64,000 nucleotides of DNA from Puccinellia tenuiflora (lineage: Eukaryota > Streptophyta > Magnoliopsida > Poales > Poaceae), in contig QRDG01002512.1 in the NCBI GenBank assembly GCA_012064385.1, positions 278,484 to 342,483 on the forward strand. The letters are read 5' to 3'. Position 1 is the first letter of the stretch. Each line of letters opens with the position of its first letter. Of this stretch, positions 54,016-64,000 are shown in pieces. The translations under genes and the position numbers were made by a program. Under the pieces are notes generated by a model. The model saw nothing but the letters and a program-made list of their open reading frames with translations, was not told where the DNA came from and ran no database searches.

Positions 54016-55443
54016 CGTCTATTTTATATAGTGTTTTTACTTTATCATCTTATTGCATAGAGGTATGGCTTTCTTCATTTTATTGCGCCATCGCGCACTT
54101 TTATGTCTATGTACGCAAGAAGTCAAAATATAAAATAGAAATTATATATGTGGTATTTTCACCAAGTGTAGGACGAAATATGCTGATTAGCTAGGAGCAA
54201 TTAAAGCCTTTCTTGCGGAAAATCAATTTGTTGGAATTAAAGAGAAGGAGAAAACAAATGTCAACACACATAACAAGCGGAGCTACGGTCACACACGACC
54301 GTACCCACCACCGTACTACCTCCAGGAAGACCGCCTTATCAAGTACTTTCACTCCGTGCCCTCGGATTTTAGAGAAGACGAACAGAGCAGCTGCAATCAC
54401 GAAAATAGTTCAGGAAACCTAGTCTCCGGCCGGAAGGGGTCCGGAGGGGGAATCCACAGAAGGCTGCCACCTCATCACCGCTATGATCTGGAAGGCCCCG
54501 ACATCGATCTCCATCATCACCACCACCATCTCCTTCGCCTACATCACGGAATCCCTGCTCAATCTCGTTGTAATTCCCAAACTCATAGTTGTGAGTTTGC
54601 ACACGTACTCTTATTATCATACATATTTTGCTCATATTATTATCATGATGATGTTTTGTGCCTTCATGTGTGAGTAGTTCTATTTGTTCTTAGGAAGATG
54701 GGGGAAACCCTACCTTTATTATGAGATGAGATAGAATAATTGTATGGTTTGATACAGTTGCCATGTAGTAATAATATTTTGTGATTATTGTACGAACGCC
54801 ACTCAGAAGGCGATGATCGTGCACCATATATAACTGGGTGAGACTTGATACCCTCATATCGATGGTGTGTCTCTAATATCGGCTATCAAGGTGGGAATAA
54901 CGTAGAATCCAAAGTGCGTATCCGCAACCATAGGGTAATCTTTGTTAGCTACGCTCGAAAACTATTTTGTCAAAAATACCATGATAAAATACCATGATAG
55001 GTGGCTAGGAGGATTGAGCTTGATCTATCTCGTGTTCTTCCTCGATTTTGTGAGAACTGAGTGTTAGATTAGCAAGGTGTTTACGATCATCTGCTTGGGT
55101 CATTTTTGGGTATGTTTGATCCATCTACTTTTGAAGGGATGGCTTGTTGTGAGGTTCCGATACTTTCTTTGAATCTTAATACAGGGAAGGTGAACATTGC
55201 ATGTGATGCAGTGAATCTGGTGCGGCAGTAGTCGGCGGTGCAAATTATAGTTTTCAAGTGCGACGATATGACACCCGTGTGCCTGATAGCCCTGAATTTT
55301 GAGACATTCAAAATGATGTTTGTAAGTTTTAAAAGGTTCTACAAAAAAAACCGTCTATACATATATGTGTACACTACATTCCGCGAAGTTTTGTTGAAGA
55401 ACACTTTACGGTTTCATCTACACACAAAAAAACATCACAGCTA

Positions 55444-55446
<3 letters not shown>
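54016..55446. other. Spacer without recognised features
   Basis: I see no gene. A short His/ATC-rich stretch near 54510-54560 gives chance ORFs. The right part (55500-55600) is the promoter of the intact carbonic anhydrase. Confidence 0.45.

Positions 55447-55482
<36 letters not shown>
55447..55482. repeat. Run of 36 C followed by A-run
   Basis: Uninterrupted C homopolymer followed by AAAAAAA. Its length is likely to be inaccurate in the assembly. Confidence 0.85.
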
Positions 55483-55483
<1 letters not shown>

Positions 55484-55596
55484 AAAAACTCAACCTGTCC
55501 TGTGTACTAATACCGTCAATCAGGTTAAACGGTTTGAGCCACTCCGGCCTAACGTACGCGACCACACCTGCAGCCCCCATCTCGTTCTCTGCCGTC

Positions 55597-55604
55597 TATA
55601 AATA
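55597..55604 (+). promoter_or_regulatory. TATA box of carbonic anhydrase copy 2
   Basis: GTCTATAAATACC about 100 bp before the ATG at 55702. The surrounding CATCTCGTTCTCT and the upstream GGTTTGAGCCACTCCGGCCT block match the promoter of copy 1. Confidence 0.75.
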
Positions 55605-55701
55605 CCCGAGACGGCGGAGATCACATGCCGTTCTCTGTGTAGTGCTCGACGTGCGGCGACGACCAGGAGACACACGGCACCAAAGACGAGGAGACCGCAT
55701 C

Positions 55702-58085
55702 ATGCGTCCACGTGATCTCGCCGTCTTGGCGGTGCTCCTCCTCTTCTCTGCCGCAGTCCTTCTCCCGGACGTCCCAGCAGCCAGAGCCCAACAGGAAACC
55801 GGTGAGCTCCCAATGCCACCGGTGCAATCTCCTTCCATGTTGCTGATCATGGTGCGTACGTCTCCTGATCGCATTGACTTCGAATTGCTGCAGATCATGA
55901 GGAGGAGTTCAGCTACTCGCTGGACGCGGAGAACGGGCCGGCGCACTGGGGCGAGATCAAGGAGGAGTGGTCGGCGTGCGGCAAGGGGGACATGCAGTCG
56001 CCCATCGACCTCTCCAGCCCCCGCGTCTCCCTCGTCCGCAACCTCGGCTTCCTCAACCACTCCTACCGCGCCTCTCAGGCCACCATCGTCAACCGCGGCC
56101 ACGACATCATGGTAGGAACCTCGGCTCGGCTGCCATTTTATGAGCCTCTGCCCCTTATATATCAACTACTCCCTCCCTCCCTTTCAAAATATTTGATGTA
56201 GATTTGTCTAAATATTGATATATCTAAATACTAAAATATGTCTAGATATATTCTTAATTATTCAGATAAATCTATGTAACTATTTTGGAATGGAGGGAGT
56301 ACTTAGTACTACTTCCTTAATACTACTACTGCGTTTTAATGAACTAAAATATTGGATTTGCATCTTATATAACATATAACTCTTGCATGATATTATAGGC
56401 AAAAACAATGTTGCTAGGCCATACTACTACTGCGTTTTAATGAAGAAAAATATTAGAGTTGTAACTTATATAACATATAACTTTTACATGATATATCATA
56501 GGAAGAAAAAAAAATGTTGCTAGACCACACTACTACTGCGTTTGTTTGATGGCGATCGAAGCATTCAATGATGTGGCTGATGGTTAACCTGCTGCAGGTG
56601 ACGTTCCAAGGCGACGCCGGGAGTGTATCCATCAACGACACCGTCTACTACCTCCGACAGCTGCACTGGCACTCGCCCACCGAGCACAGCGTCAACGGCC
56701 GCAGGTACGATATGGAGCTGCACATGGTGCACCAGAGCGCCCAGGGAAAGGCGGCCGTCATCGGCGTCTTCTACCAGATCGGCGCCCACGACGCCTTTCT
56801 GCACAAGGTAATTAAATTAAGAGTGAATTCATTTTTTCCCTCTAGTTACGCATTATGAAATTAAGAGTAGATTATTTATTTTACCCCTAGTTACGCGTAT
56901 GTGGTTTTCACCGGTTTTCCTTAACTAACCAGGTGTTGTTTGGTTTTTTGGTCCGGTTTTCTTTCTTAACTGGATCAAATTTTATTATTCTAAAATGCAT
57001 TGTGGGACCTCCCCGCCCTCGGACGAGGTTCGTCAAACAAGAACATTTGGAATCTCTTTTTTGGATACATGTCCATTGATAAAGATGTGAGGTGACGATT
57101 GAGACTCTAAAATGTCAAAACAACGATATGTCAAAAATGCACAACTATGGGGTAAAAAGTGAAATTCACTCTTAAATTAAGGCACCATGCTTGAACTTAG
57201 CTAAAGCTTAACACGTGGTTAACTCTAGCCTTAGCTAACTCTAGCCATGGATGTTGAACGCATGCAGTTGGAGCCTTATTTGGAGATGATAGCGGAGCAG
57301 AAGAACAGGGAGGAGAAGGTGGGCGTGATCAACCCCGTCAGCGCGAGGGGCAGGGCCAGCGTGTACTACCGATACATAGGCTCCCTCACCACGCCGCCGT
57401 GCGCGGAAGGGGTCATCTGGACCATCGTCAAGAGGGTACGTAACCACTCACGCATCATGAGCTAGCAAAATAGAAGAAATAATACATTTCTGGAACTTGG
57501 CGGCTGTCACAGAATTATGTGTACAAATTATTTTTGATTTTTTTGTTGGAAAAAATCTTCAAGGTTTCGTCTTTTATTCACTTTGGGTGAGCAAGACTTT
57601 CTAGAAAGGGATTTGGTCGAGAAGTCATGTTATTTTTCTATATGGTTGGTAAAGCATGCAGGGAATTGTTTCTAAAAGAATATTCAAACTTTGCAGATTC
57701 GCACCGTGTCGAAGCACCAACTGGAGCTTCTTCGGGAGGCCGTTCACGACGTAAGCTTTTCTCCCCACAATTACTTACCCGTTTCTCGATTCATTATCAT
57801 GAAAGGGATGTGAACTCGATGAACCAAGTATCCTGGTGTTTCGTGCGGTAGACTTAACCACATGCATCTAGAAGGAGTTTGGAAAAAAAAAATGACTAGA
57901 GTTACAAAACAAAGAAACCGCCTTGAACTCAACTGTGCACAATATTTAGATCAGCAAAAAGAAACAAAAACTTGGGCTAATCTTCCTCCATGGTGTAGGA
58001 AATGGAGAAGAACGCGAGGCCCCGCCAGGAGGTGAACTGTAGAGATGTCAGCATGTTTAGGCCTTCTCAAGAGATCAAACTTTAA
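55702..58085 (+). CDS. Alpha-carbonic anhydrase, copy 2, intact
   Basis: Six exons with GT-AG borders: 55702-55801, 55894-56111, 56598-56807, 57268-57435, 57697-57750, 57999-58085; 837 nt, 278 residues, no frame break. It starts with a signal peptide (MRPRDLAVLAVLLLFSA, cleavage near AARA-QQE), so the product is secreted or enters the endomembrane or plastid route. Zinc ligands are His129 and His131 (LHWHSPTEH) and His148 (ELHMVH), with the Glu of PTEH at 136 and the active-site threonines in SLTTPPC. Cys in WSACGKGDM and TPPC can form the conserved disulfide. The enzyme class interconverts CO2 and bicarbonate; some grass and dicot relatives are nectarin- or storage-like, so activity is inferred. 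It is the functional partner of the broken copy 1 and has an extra 460-bp intron (56808-57267). Confidence 0.94.
56169..56299. mobile_element. Stowaway-type MITE in intron 2 of carbonic anhydrase copy 2
   Basis: The ends CTCCCTCCCTCCCTTTCAAA and TTTTGGAATGGAGGGAG are inverted, with flanking TA (56167-56168 and 56300-56301). The interior pairs AAATATTTGATGTAGATTTG with its complement. Absent from copy 1, whose intron 2 is only 89 bp. Confidence 0.85.
56323..56541. repeat. Two tandem copies of a roughly 105-bp unit in intron 2 of copy 2
   Basis: Each unit holds TACTACTACTGCGTTTTAAT, then CTTATATAACATATAACTYT and ATGTTGCTAGRCCA. A third partial start (ACTACTACTGCGTTT) follows at 56528. It explains most of the intron length difference from copy 1 together with the MITE. 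Confidence 0.8.
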
Positions 58086-58320
58086 TTATTAGTGTTGATT
58101 CTTTGATTGGTTTGGTACTTCAGCAGCATGAGAGATGAGATTGCATATTGTATTTGTACATGGTTCTACCATTTTTTTAGTTATTTTGGATACCTTGTAT
58201 ACGGTTACTGAATAAAGAAATGAATACGGCTATTTCATATCCATGATTGATGTTAAGATATATGTATCGTCGATACACCCCTAAACACATTAACTGTCGA
58301 GATCACTCCTTATCCATTTA
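58086..58320 (+). other. 3' UTR and conserved 3' flank of carbonic anhydrase copy 2
   Basis: It contains AATAAA at 58211-58216, a likely polyadenylation signal. The segment CCTTGTATACGGTTACT and the later CACATTAACTGTCGA have reverse-complement matches at about 9010-9030 and 8888-8905 beyond copy 1. Confidence 0.65.
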
Positions 58321-59613
58321 TAATTGAGAGTAGGATGTTCATTAGGGAATTATAAATAAGAGGCTGGCCCTATTAAAATCTGTATGTTCGGTATATGTTG
58401 TATAGTCTTGGTAGCCACATCCTTGTCACCCAGTACTCAAGGTCGCACCCATACTTGTCACCCACCTCTCATGGTTGTCCCCGTCCCTCGTTCGCGGCGA
58501 GCGGTGGCGCAATTTCAGCAATAGTGGCCAACACGAGGAGCGGTGCGCCATCGGCGACGACATCATGGGGAGGAATTATTAGCTTTGACCTGCTTTTGGA
58601 TGTAGTAATAGCTCTTCCTTTTGTACCTATGAATTATCAAATTCCAAAAGTTATTGAACTTGGTGGGGGTGACTTCTACGAGTTTTTGTCGTGTATCATT
58701 TTTTTTGGACCAACACAAATTAATTGCAGTGGTTATCTTGAAAAAAAGAAACAAGTTAGGGTAAGGTTTGCACGTGCAGCCGCGTACATGTTGAGGATCT
58801 ATTATAAGGTAAACAATAAGCATTAGAGCCCTCGGATTCAGGTAGAGATAAGAAACACATAATTTCACGAATATATAGAGTAAGATCATACATAAACGTA
58901 TAACTTGAGGATTGTAAGGTAACGAATAAGCATTAGAGAATACGAGAATACTAAACATATAGTTTGTCGATACCAATCGTATCAATCTGGAAGTCAGTAT
59001 TCTATCTTTCAGGCAGGCGCGGAGTTCATCCCACTATACTAGGTTCGCTTGGTACTCGGACCTCGGCTCGAGGCATTTTCTCTACCCCTTCTTACCCTGA
59101 CAAAGCAGGGTCACCTTGTGTCCCTCTGGATAGAGAAAATCATGGTCATGCGTAGCTCGTATAAAAACTAGAAATGAATTATTGCCCTTTGGCGAAAGGA
59201 AAAGATTGTGGAATAAGTGCGGTTACAGTCGGAAGAGCAAAATAGTGTCATTTCGATGCTATTTCGCAGCATGAAATATCGTTAAAATTATCCGTTGCAT
59301 AACTGCCAGTCGCTTTCCAGTTGAATATCACAAACGGTGAGTCCACCGCGTCTAAGCACCTACATTTTACATGCCACCATTTACTATCTGAACATGCATT
59401 TCTAGTTGCATTTTGCACGTCTCTATCCGAACAACGTGAGCACATCGCTGCCGGTACAATAAACATGAGCGGACGTCTTGAATTTGTTTAACTAAATCTA
59501 AACAAAAATCTAAATTAAATTAGCTAGGCTAGCTGCTTCATCGATAAGCATCTTAAGATCTGATTTCTCTGTATGTCGTGACGGACTTGTCGTCGACGGT
59601 ATCTTGATTGATA
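58321..59613. other. Spacer without recognised genes
   Basis: Short open frames (58395-58826, 58964-59155) have no recognised domain. GGTAAGGTAACGAATAAGCATTAGAG-like pieces occur twice (58804 and 58917), a partial duplication. Confidence 0.45.
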
Positions 59614-59950
59614 CTCCCTCCGTTCCTATTTTAATTAAGCCGCGAATATTTGTTCAATTTTTCGTCAAAAAATAGGGCACATGTGAGTAAAAGATCCTAA
59701 CTTTCCAAAACTACCCTCCCGCACGCCGGAAACAAGGAGACGCCATGCACGATAAATGGTTGTGCATGGCTGTAACTGCATGTTTATTGGTTGTGCGTGA
59801 AATGAGCAGACCCAACATAATAAATCAAGAGAAAAGGTTAACCGTGTGTAGCTATTAATTAGGGGCGCGATTGGGAACGATTTAATCTCTCTGTCCATCT
59901 TGAATCCACGCACTGAAAGATATATGCCTTAATCAACGGAACGGAGGGAG
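59614..59950. mobile_element. Stowaway/mariner-type element, 337 bp, TA target duplication
   Basis: The termini CTCCCTCCGTTCCTATTTTA and CAACGGAACGGAGGGAG are inverted, and TA lies on both sides (59612-59613, 59951-59952). It is longer than usual Stowaway MITEs, so it may be a deletion derivative of a mariner-like element. Confidence 0.85.
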
Positions 59951-60203
59951 TACATGGGATGGAGGGTTCGTTAAGCATGCCCCGCATATGTAGGTGTGGA
60001 TCGCTGAATTACATTACAAAATATCGTGTCTTCTCTACTTTCTGCAATGATTTTGTCGTGTACATGTGTAACCATATGTGCATGCATATATAAGCACTAG
60101 TGGGGACTGGGCCTATTGTCCCGGGTCGTGAGGGGCATTTGTAGGTCCAACCTTTAGTCGCGGTCCTGTTACCAGCCGGGACAAATGGCCCTCAACCTGG
60201 CCT

Positions 60204-60317
60204 CGCTGGGGGCACACCCTTTGGTCGCGGTTCGTATAACGGGCCGCGACTAATGATTCTCGCTGGGGGCACACCCTTTAGTCGCGGTTCGTATAACGGG
60301 CCGCGACTAATGATTCT
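60204..60317. repeat. Two 57-bp tandem subterminal repeats of the third CACTA
   Basis: CGCTGGGGGCACACCCTTTR followed by GTCGCGGTTCGTATAACGGG and CCGCGACTAATGATTCT occurs at 60204 and 60261. Each unit contains a GTCGCGG/CCGCGAC inverted pair. A CTGCCGCGGCAG palindrome follows at 60318. Confidence 0.85.
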
Positions 60318-60567
60318 CTGCCGCGGCAGAAATTTGGGCACTTTCTGTGCCACGGCAGAGAATTCATTTTGTTTTCTTTTATTTATTTGTTTTCTTCATT
60401 TTAAAATAGTTTTCGTATATTTCTACGCTACCACATACCGTACACGTTCGTGCATACATAAGATAACTTGTCTTACGATCGAGCATACAAATATATACAA
60501 CTTTGATAGTTACATGGAGATCACAATTACCGGGACTAAACCCGTCTATTCGATTACACGGCCGGGA

Positions 60568-63500
60568 TCATCGGTTGCGCCTATTATTCACACTAAATTC
60601 TCCAGCGGCGTCTACCATCTCGGTCATAAAAAATCCTGCCAGTTCCTCGGCAATTCCTAGTACGTGTTGTTCTGGTAGGACCCGATCCCGCATTCTGTCG
60701 AACTGTATAAGAAAAGTAGATCAATATGAACATCAATCATGATAACAAAAAGTGAGGGTAATAAAATAATGTTGTGAATGTACTGCTTACGTCGACTCTA
60801 TAATCTTTATGCTCAGTGGTAAACGTGCGAATGAACTCACAAACGTAGTATCCACATATATGCGTCCCCGATGGCTGCCTCGCGCACTTTACGAGAATAA
60901 AATTCAATCAAAATAATATTCTAGCATCATAATTGTATTCAAACTAGAAGTAAAGTGATGCACGGACATATCTCGTACTACTTACCGAGACCGGAGTAAA
61001 CGTCAACTTCTCACTAAAGGAACCCGTCACCACACTCTTGAACAGGTTTCAAACCCTGCCCGGCAAAGAAAATGAATTAATGAATGAGTTAATTCATTAC
61101 CTGATATCTCATGAAATCAACGAACGAGACCGATATAGCGCGAATATTACCTCTGGAGCATATCCTGCTTGTTGCGGAACTCTTCGAGGTTTCTTTTTAA
61201 TGAGTCCATGACTTCAACTATTTCCTTATCAACTCGAATGTCTAGCAGAATCCAGTGAAAGCTGCATACGTTTATATATACGTCAGTAACACTCATCAAT
61301 TATACTTAACATCGAGTAAGCAAAAGTGAATGTGTACAACAGAATAAGACCCTCACTTGAAGTTTTAAGGAAACAGTATGTGGTCACAGAAATTTTGCTC
61401 CATTAAAAACCTTAGAAGGTTTTCCGCCGTCTCGTCGGGTTTCGTCATTAGCGTACCTATATGTACTTTATCTGGATCAATGAACCCAACATTATAGATC
61501 TTTCTTTTACAAGCCTGAATCTTCATTCTGCATAATAGAGTACAAAAGGATATAATGAGGATAATTACATGCAACGAACTGAACAACTGAAAAACTGAAC
61601 AACTTATATGTAGACAATGAATTCAACAACTTACAGACAATAACAACTCATTAGAGATTTGTCGAGGGCATCGAAATTGTATAACTGAAAGAGTTCTGAA
61701 AACTCAACATGGACCTCTTCGGCTCAGAAGAAGTACTCTGCTGGGACTTTCGCTATGATCATTATTCTGTCCCGCTTTACCACTCTCAAGTACCATTCAT
61801 GCAAATTCCGCATGTGTGTTGGCAGTTATTTCAACTTCTCTTTGCTGACTAAAGGCTTCCCTGGGACATATGTAGGGACTACATCAGCCTTGGGCAACTT
61901 GTCGTCTTTGAAACCTAGCAGTTCAGCAACACTCACAACCATAGCGGGCGCCAACTTCGCAGCTTCTTCCATATCCTGCTGCAGCACCTGGAGAACGTCT
62001 TCGGATAACACCTTGAGGGGTGGGATCGATTGTTTGGCCTGTTCTCCGAGCAGGGGAACGTCCCTTTTTCCCCCATGCACTTTTACTTGATTTGCTCCCG
62101 CTAGCACTTTTACTTGATTTGCACTTCTCCACTTCCTTTTGAAGTGTGCGTAGATAGTCATCTGGCTTATGGTGCAACTCATATTGTGATTTTGTGCTCA
62201 GAAAATCAAGTGCATACGCTTTTTGCTTCTCGGTGTATACCGGGGCGGGGTCGGGTTTCTTCTTTACAAAATGCTCATCTATTTCGGCATTTACTATCGC
62301 TGTGGTTTTCTCATAAGTACGATCGTAAGCTTTGATGAGAAGATTCTTATGAGGTACTCTTGGGAGGGGCGACATTTGTCGTTTTGAGCTGCTGCGTCGG
62401 TTAGTACTCAGCGACGGAGCACGCTTCCGCTTATTGTCCTTAGCGGGCAAAGGCGGCGGCGAAGACGGCCGACCCAAGTCCGGCGGCGGAGATCGAGATG
62501 GACTCACGCTCTAGTGGTCGTAGTCTTGGGGTGGGCTCCTTGTAGGTGATGGTGACCTGTGACGACTCGGAGGCGGTGTTGGCCTTGGCGCCGAGCCTAG
62601 AAGCTTGATGTTGTTCTTGTCACATAGAATGACACCACCCAGTACTTCTCCGAGTGTCCTCTCACCTTCAGGTTCAGGGATGTCAAGCTCCATTGAGTCA
62701 AACCCCATTATGATTTAATCCACCCCGACTTTAGCATAGCCAGCTGGAATCTCACGGCCATGCCGGCGTGCCTCAGGTGGACAAGGTAAAATACATTCGA
62801 CCGCCACCTTCAGGGATATGTTCTTCACCTTCTGATGGAGCTCACAAGATATCTGCTCCTTGATTCCATCCACGGGGTAGCCGGGACCGCCATCTATCAT
62901 CCGTGCACCATCAGACGGACCTCCGATTCAGCCACGCTGCTTCTCCGTAGAGATGGGCCGGCGGTAATATCAAGTGCAGGATCTTGCAGGAGCTCTGCTC
63001 TAAGTTCGTCAATCTGCTGCTGCTGCTTGTCAATTCTTGCTAGCAACTGGTTGAACCTGTCTCCATCCTCCTCCTCCCGTCGCTTCTTTGCTCTCGATCG
63101 GCTTCTATAAGTATCTTTGTTTTTAGGAAACCCAATCTCCCAGGGATAACTAGGGTCAAGGCCTCGTGTTCGTCCTCCGTGTTCGTCATTCCCGAGGACC
63201 TTTGTCAGCAAGTCTTTCTCTCTATCGGGACGGAACTATGTTTTCCCCTCTTTAATTTCTTTCACCACTTTCAGCCATGTCTCCTGGGTATCTTAATCCT
63301 GGCACTGCAAACAAGGTCCCCTGTCTCATTGTCATACTCACTCCCATGCGCAAGGAACCAATTTCTTGCCCTCAATTCCCATTCGTCGCGAATTGGTTCT
63401 GGAATGATCCCTTTAGCAAGCATCGCTTCCTCTTTTTTATCCCACTTTGGCATGGCAGTCACGTAGCCCCCTGTCCCGAGGCGATGGTGATATTTCTTTT

Positions 63501-63819
63501 TCGCAGCATTTGTCTTGTTTCATTTTGACTTTTCCGTAGCATCTTCTAACTGCTTGTACTTCACAAATGCATCCTAGTAAGGCTTCTGCTTCGCTAGATA
63601 GCCTTCGAATTTTGGAGCAATATTGTTCTTCTGATACTCTTGCCATAATGTTTTCTTCCACTGCCGGAATAGTTCGGCCATCTTCTTAAGAGTAAACTCC
63701 TTGACTTTCTCCCTCAATGCAGCAGTGTCGTCCTCTTCCTCACATTCTGGGAGGGTGAAATGTGCCACGAGGTCATTCCAAAGACCATCTTTGTACCTTT
63801 CGGCGACATACTGATACCT
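60568..63819 (-). pseudogene. CACTA Transposase_24 protein joined to a Ulp1-type cysteine protease domain, decayed
   Basis: Minus strand, many exons. The 5' part (63819-63574) reads LVAHFTLPECEEED-like sequence, then LFRQWKKTLWQEYQKN, typical of Ptta/En/Spm Transposase_24. A TAG follows QKPY. Next come IPEPIRDEWELRARNWFLAH (63462-63271), a coiled coil (LARIDKQQQQIDELRAELLQ), Pro/Ser-rich linkers and AYDRTYEKTTAIVNAEIDEH. The 3' exons (61530-61361, about 61262-61150, 61055-60985, 60886-60791, 60702-60568) encode a C48/Ulp1-like domain: FHWILLDI (the His), then QPSGTHICGYYVCEF (the Cys). Frame changes and stops between pieces show decay. Plant CACTA and Mutator elements with captured Ulp1 domains are known; the protease's role in transposition is unsettled. 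Confidence 0.75.
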
Positions 63820-64000
63820 AAATCTAACTAATTAACCACCTAAATCATCTATTAAATCTAACTAATTAACCCTAATCTAACCACCTAAATCATCTATCTA
63901 TTTTCAAACCTAATTTCAAAACACCTAAACCTAAATTAATTAAAACCTAAATTAAACTAGCTAATAACCGGTGGTGAAGGAGGAGAGGGGCACCGGCGGC
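63820..64000. other. AT-rich repeat-like intron or spacer of the third CACTA
   Basis: Repeated CTAACTAATTAACC and CACCTAAATCATCTAT units, followed by a GC-rich GAGAGGGGCACCGGCGGC at the window end. No coding signal. Confidence 0.5.

Larger units (their letters stand above)
60095..64000 (-). mobile_element. Third CACTA element, left end and ORF, cut by the window edge
   Basis: It begins CACTAGTGGGGACTGGGCC at 60095, followed by subterminal inverted repeats (TTTAGTCGCGGTT and GCCGCGACTAATGATTCTC). A minus-strand Transposase_24/Ulp1 pseudogene follows. The other terminus and target duplication would lie beyond 64000, so identity rests on the start, the subterminal repeats and the gene. Confidence 0.75.

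Noticed and set aside
58395..58826. 143-codon plus-strand ORF after the carbonic anhydrase
   Set aside because: No domain, AT-rich second half and a low-complexity start; likely chance.

Overview
This window is nuclear DNA from a grass, most likely a Triticeae species (wheat, Aegilops, barley or rye group). The evidence is spliced plant genes with GT-AG introns, GC-rich grass-type coding sequence, Stowaway MITEs with CTCCCTCC termini, and a nested block of CACTA, Gypsy, hAT and tandem-repeat DNA. The species is inferred; nothing in the window names it.

Gene-bearing left side (1-11.3 kb): a complete 13-exon NDR/tricornered-type AGC protein kinase gene (362-5394, +); a complete two-exon plant O-methyltransferase (6527-7739, -) with a 71-bp tandem repeat upstream of its promoter; and an alpha-carbonic anhydrase copy (9530-11125, -) broken by a one-base deletion in exon 3. 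On the far side of the repeat block lies its intact paralogue (55702-58085, +). The two copies are divergently oriented, share promoter and 3' flank, and differ by one precise intron. They are an inverted gene duplication later forced about 44 kb apart.

Repeat block (11.5-46.8 kb): one CACTA transposon spans 11485-46772. It has 12-bp perfect termini (CACTACCGGAAA), an AAT target duplication on both sides, and TTTGCCGTG subterminal repeats at both ends. Its two genes (TNP2-type transposase and a Transposase_24 protein) lie on the minus strand. The TNP2 gene is destroyed by frameshifts, a nonsense codon and a 999-bp hAT-type insertion with an 8-bp target duplication. Between the TNP2 promoter side and the right terminus sits a 353-bp tandem satellite with local trimer and dimer higher-order structure and an inverted, diverged tail. 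Two LTR retrotransposons with perfect 5-bp target duplications are inserted in that satellite: a 4.0-kb element without gag-pol (22015-26025) and a 13.2-kb Tat-lineage Gypsy element (31944-45158) that also carries a multi-exon ORF antisense to gag-pol.

Right side (46.8-64 kb): Stowaway MITEs, one end of a second CACTA element (to 48241), an internally deleted hAT transposon with an 8-bp target duplication (49346-52078), a decayed Copia-like gag fragment (53.4-54.0 kb), the intact carbonic anhydrase gene, and from 60095 to the window edge a third CACTA element whose minus-strand pseudogene joins a Transposase_24 region to a Ulp1-type cysteine protease domain.

The order of events can be read from the nesting: carbonic anhydrase duplication first, then CACTA insertion between the copies, then the retrotransposons and the hAT element inside the CACTA. 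I did not find a clearly new molecular system. The most unusual objects are the satellite-bearing giant CACTA element and the paralogue pair with its intron difference.
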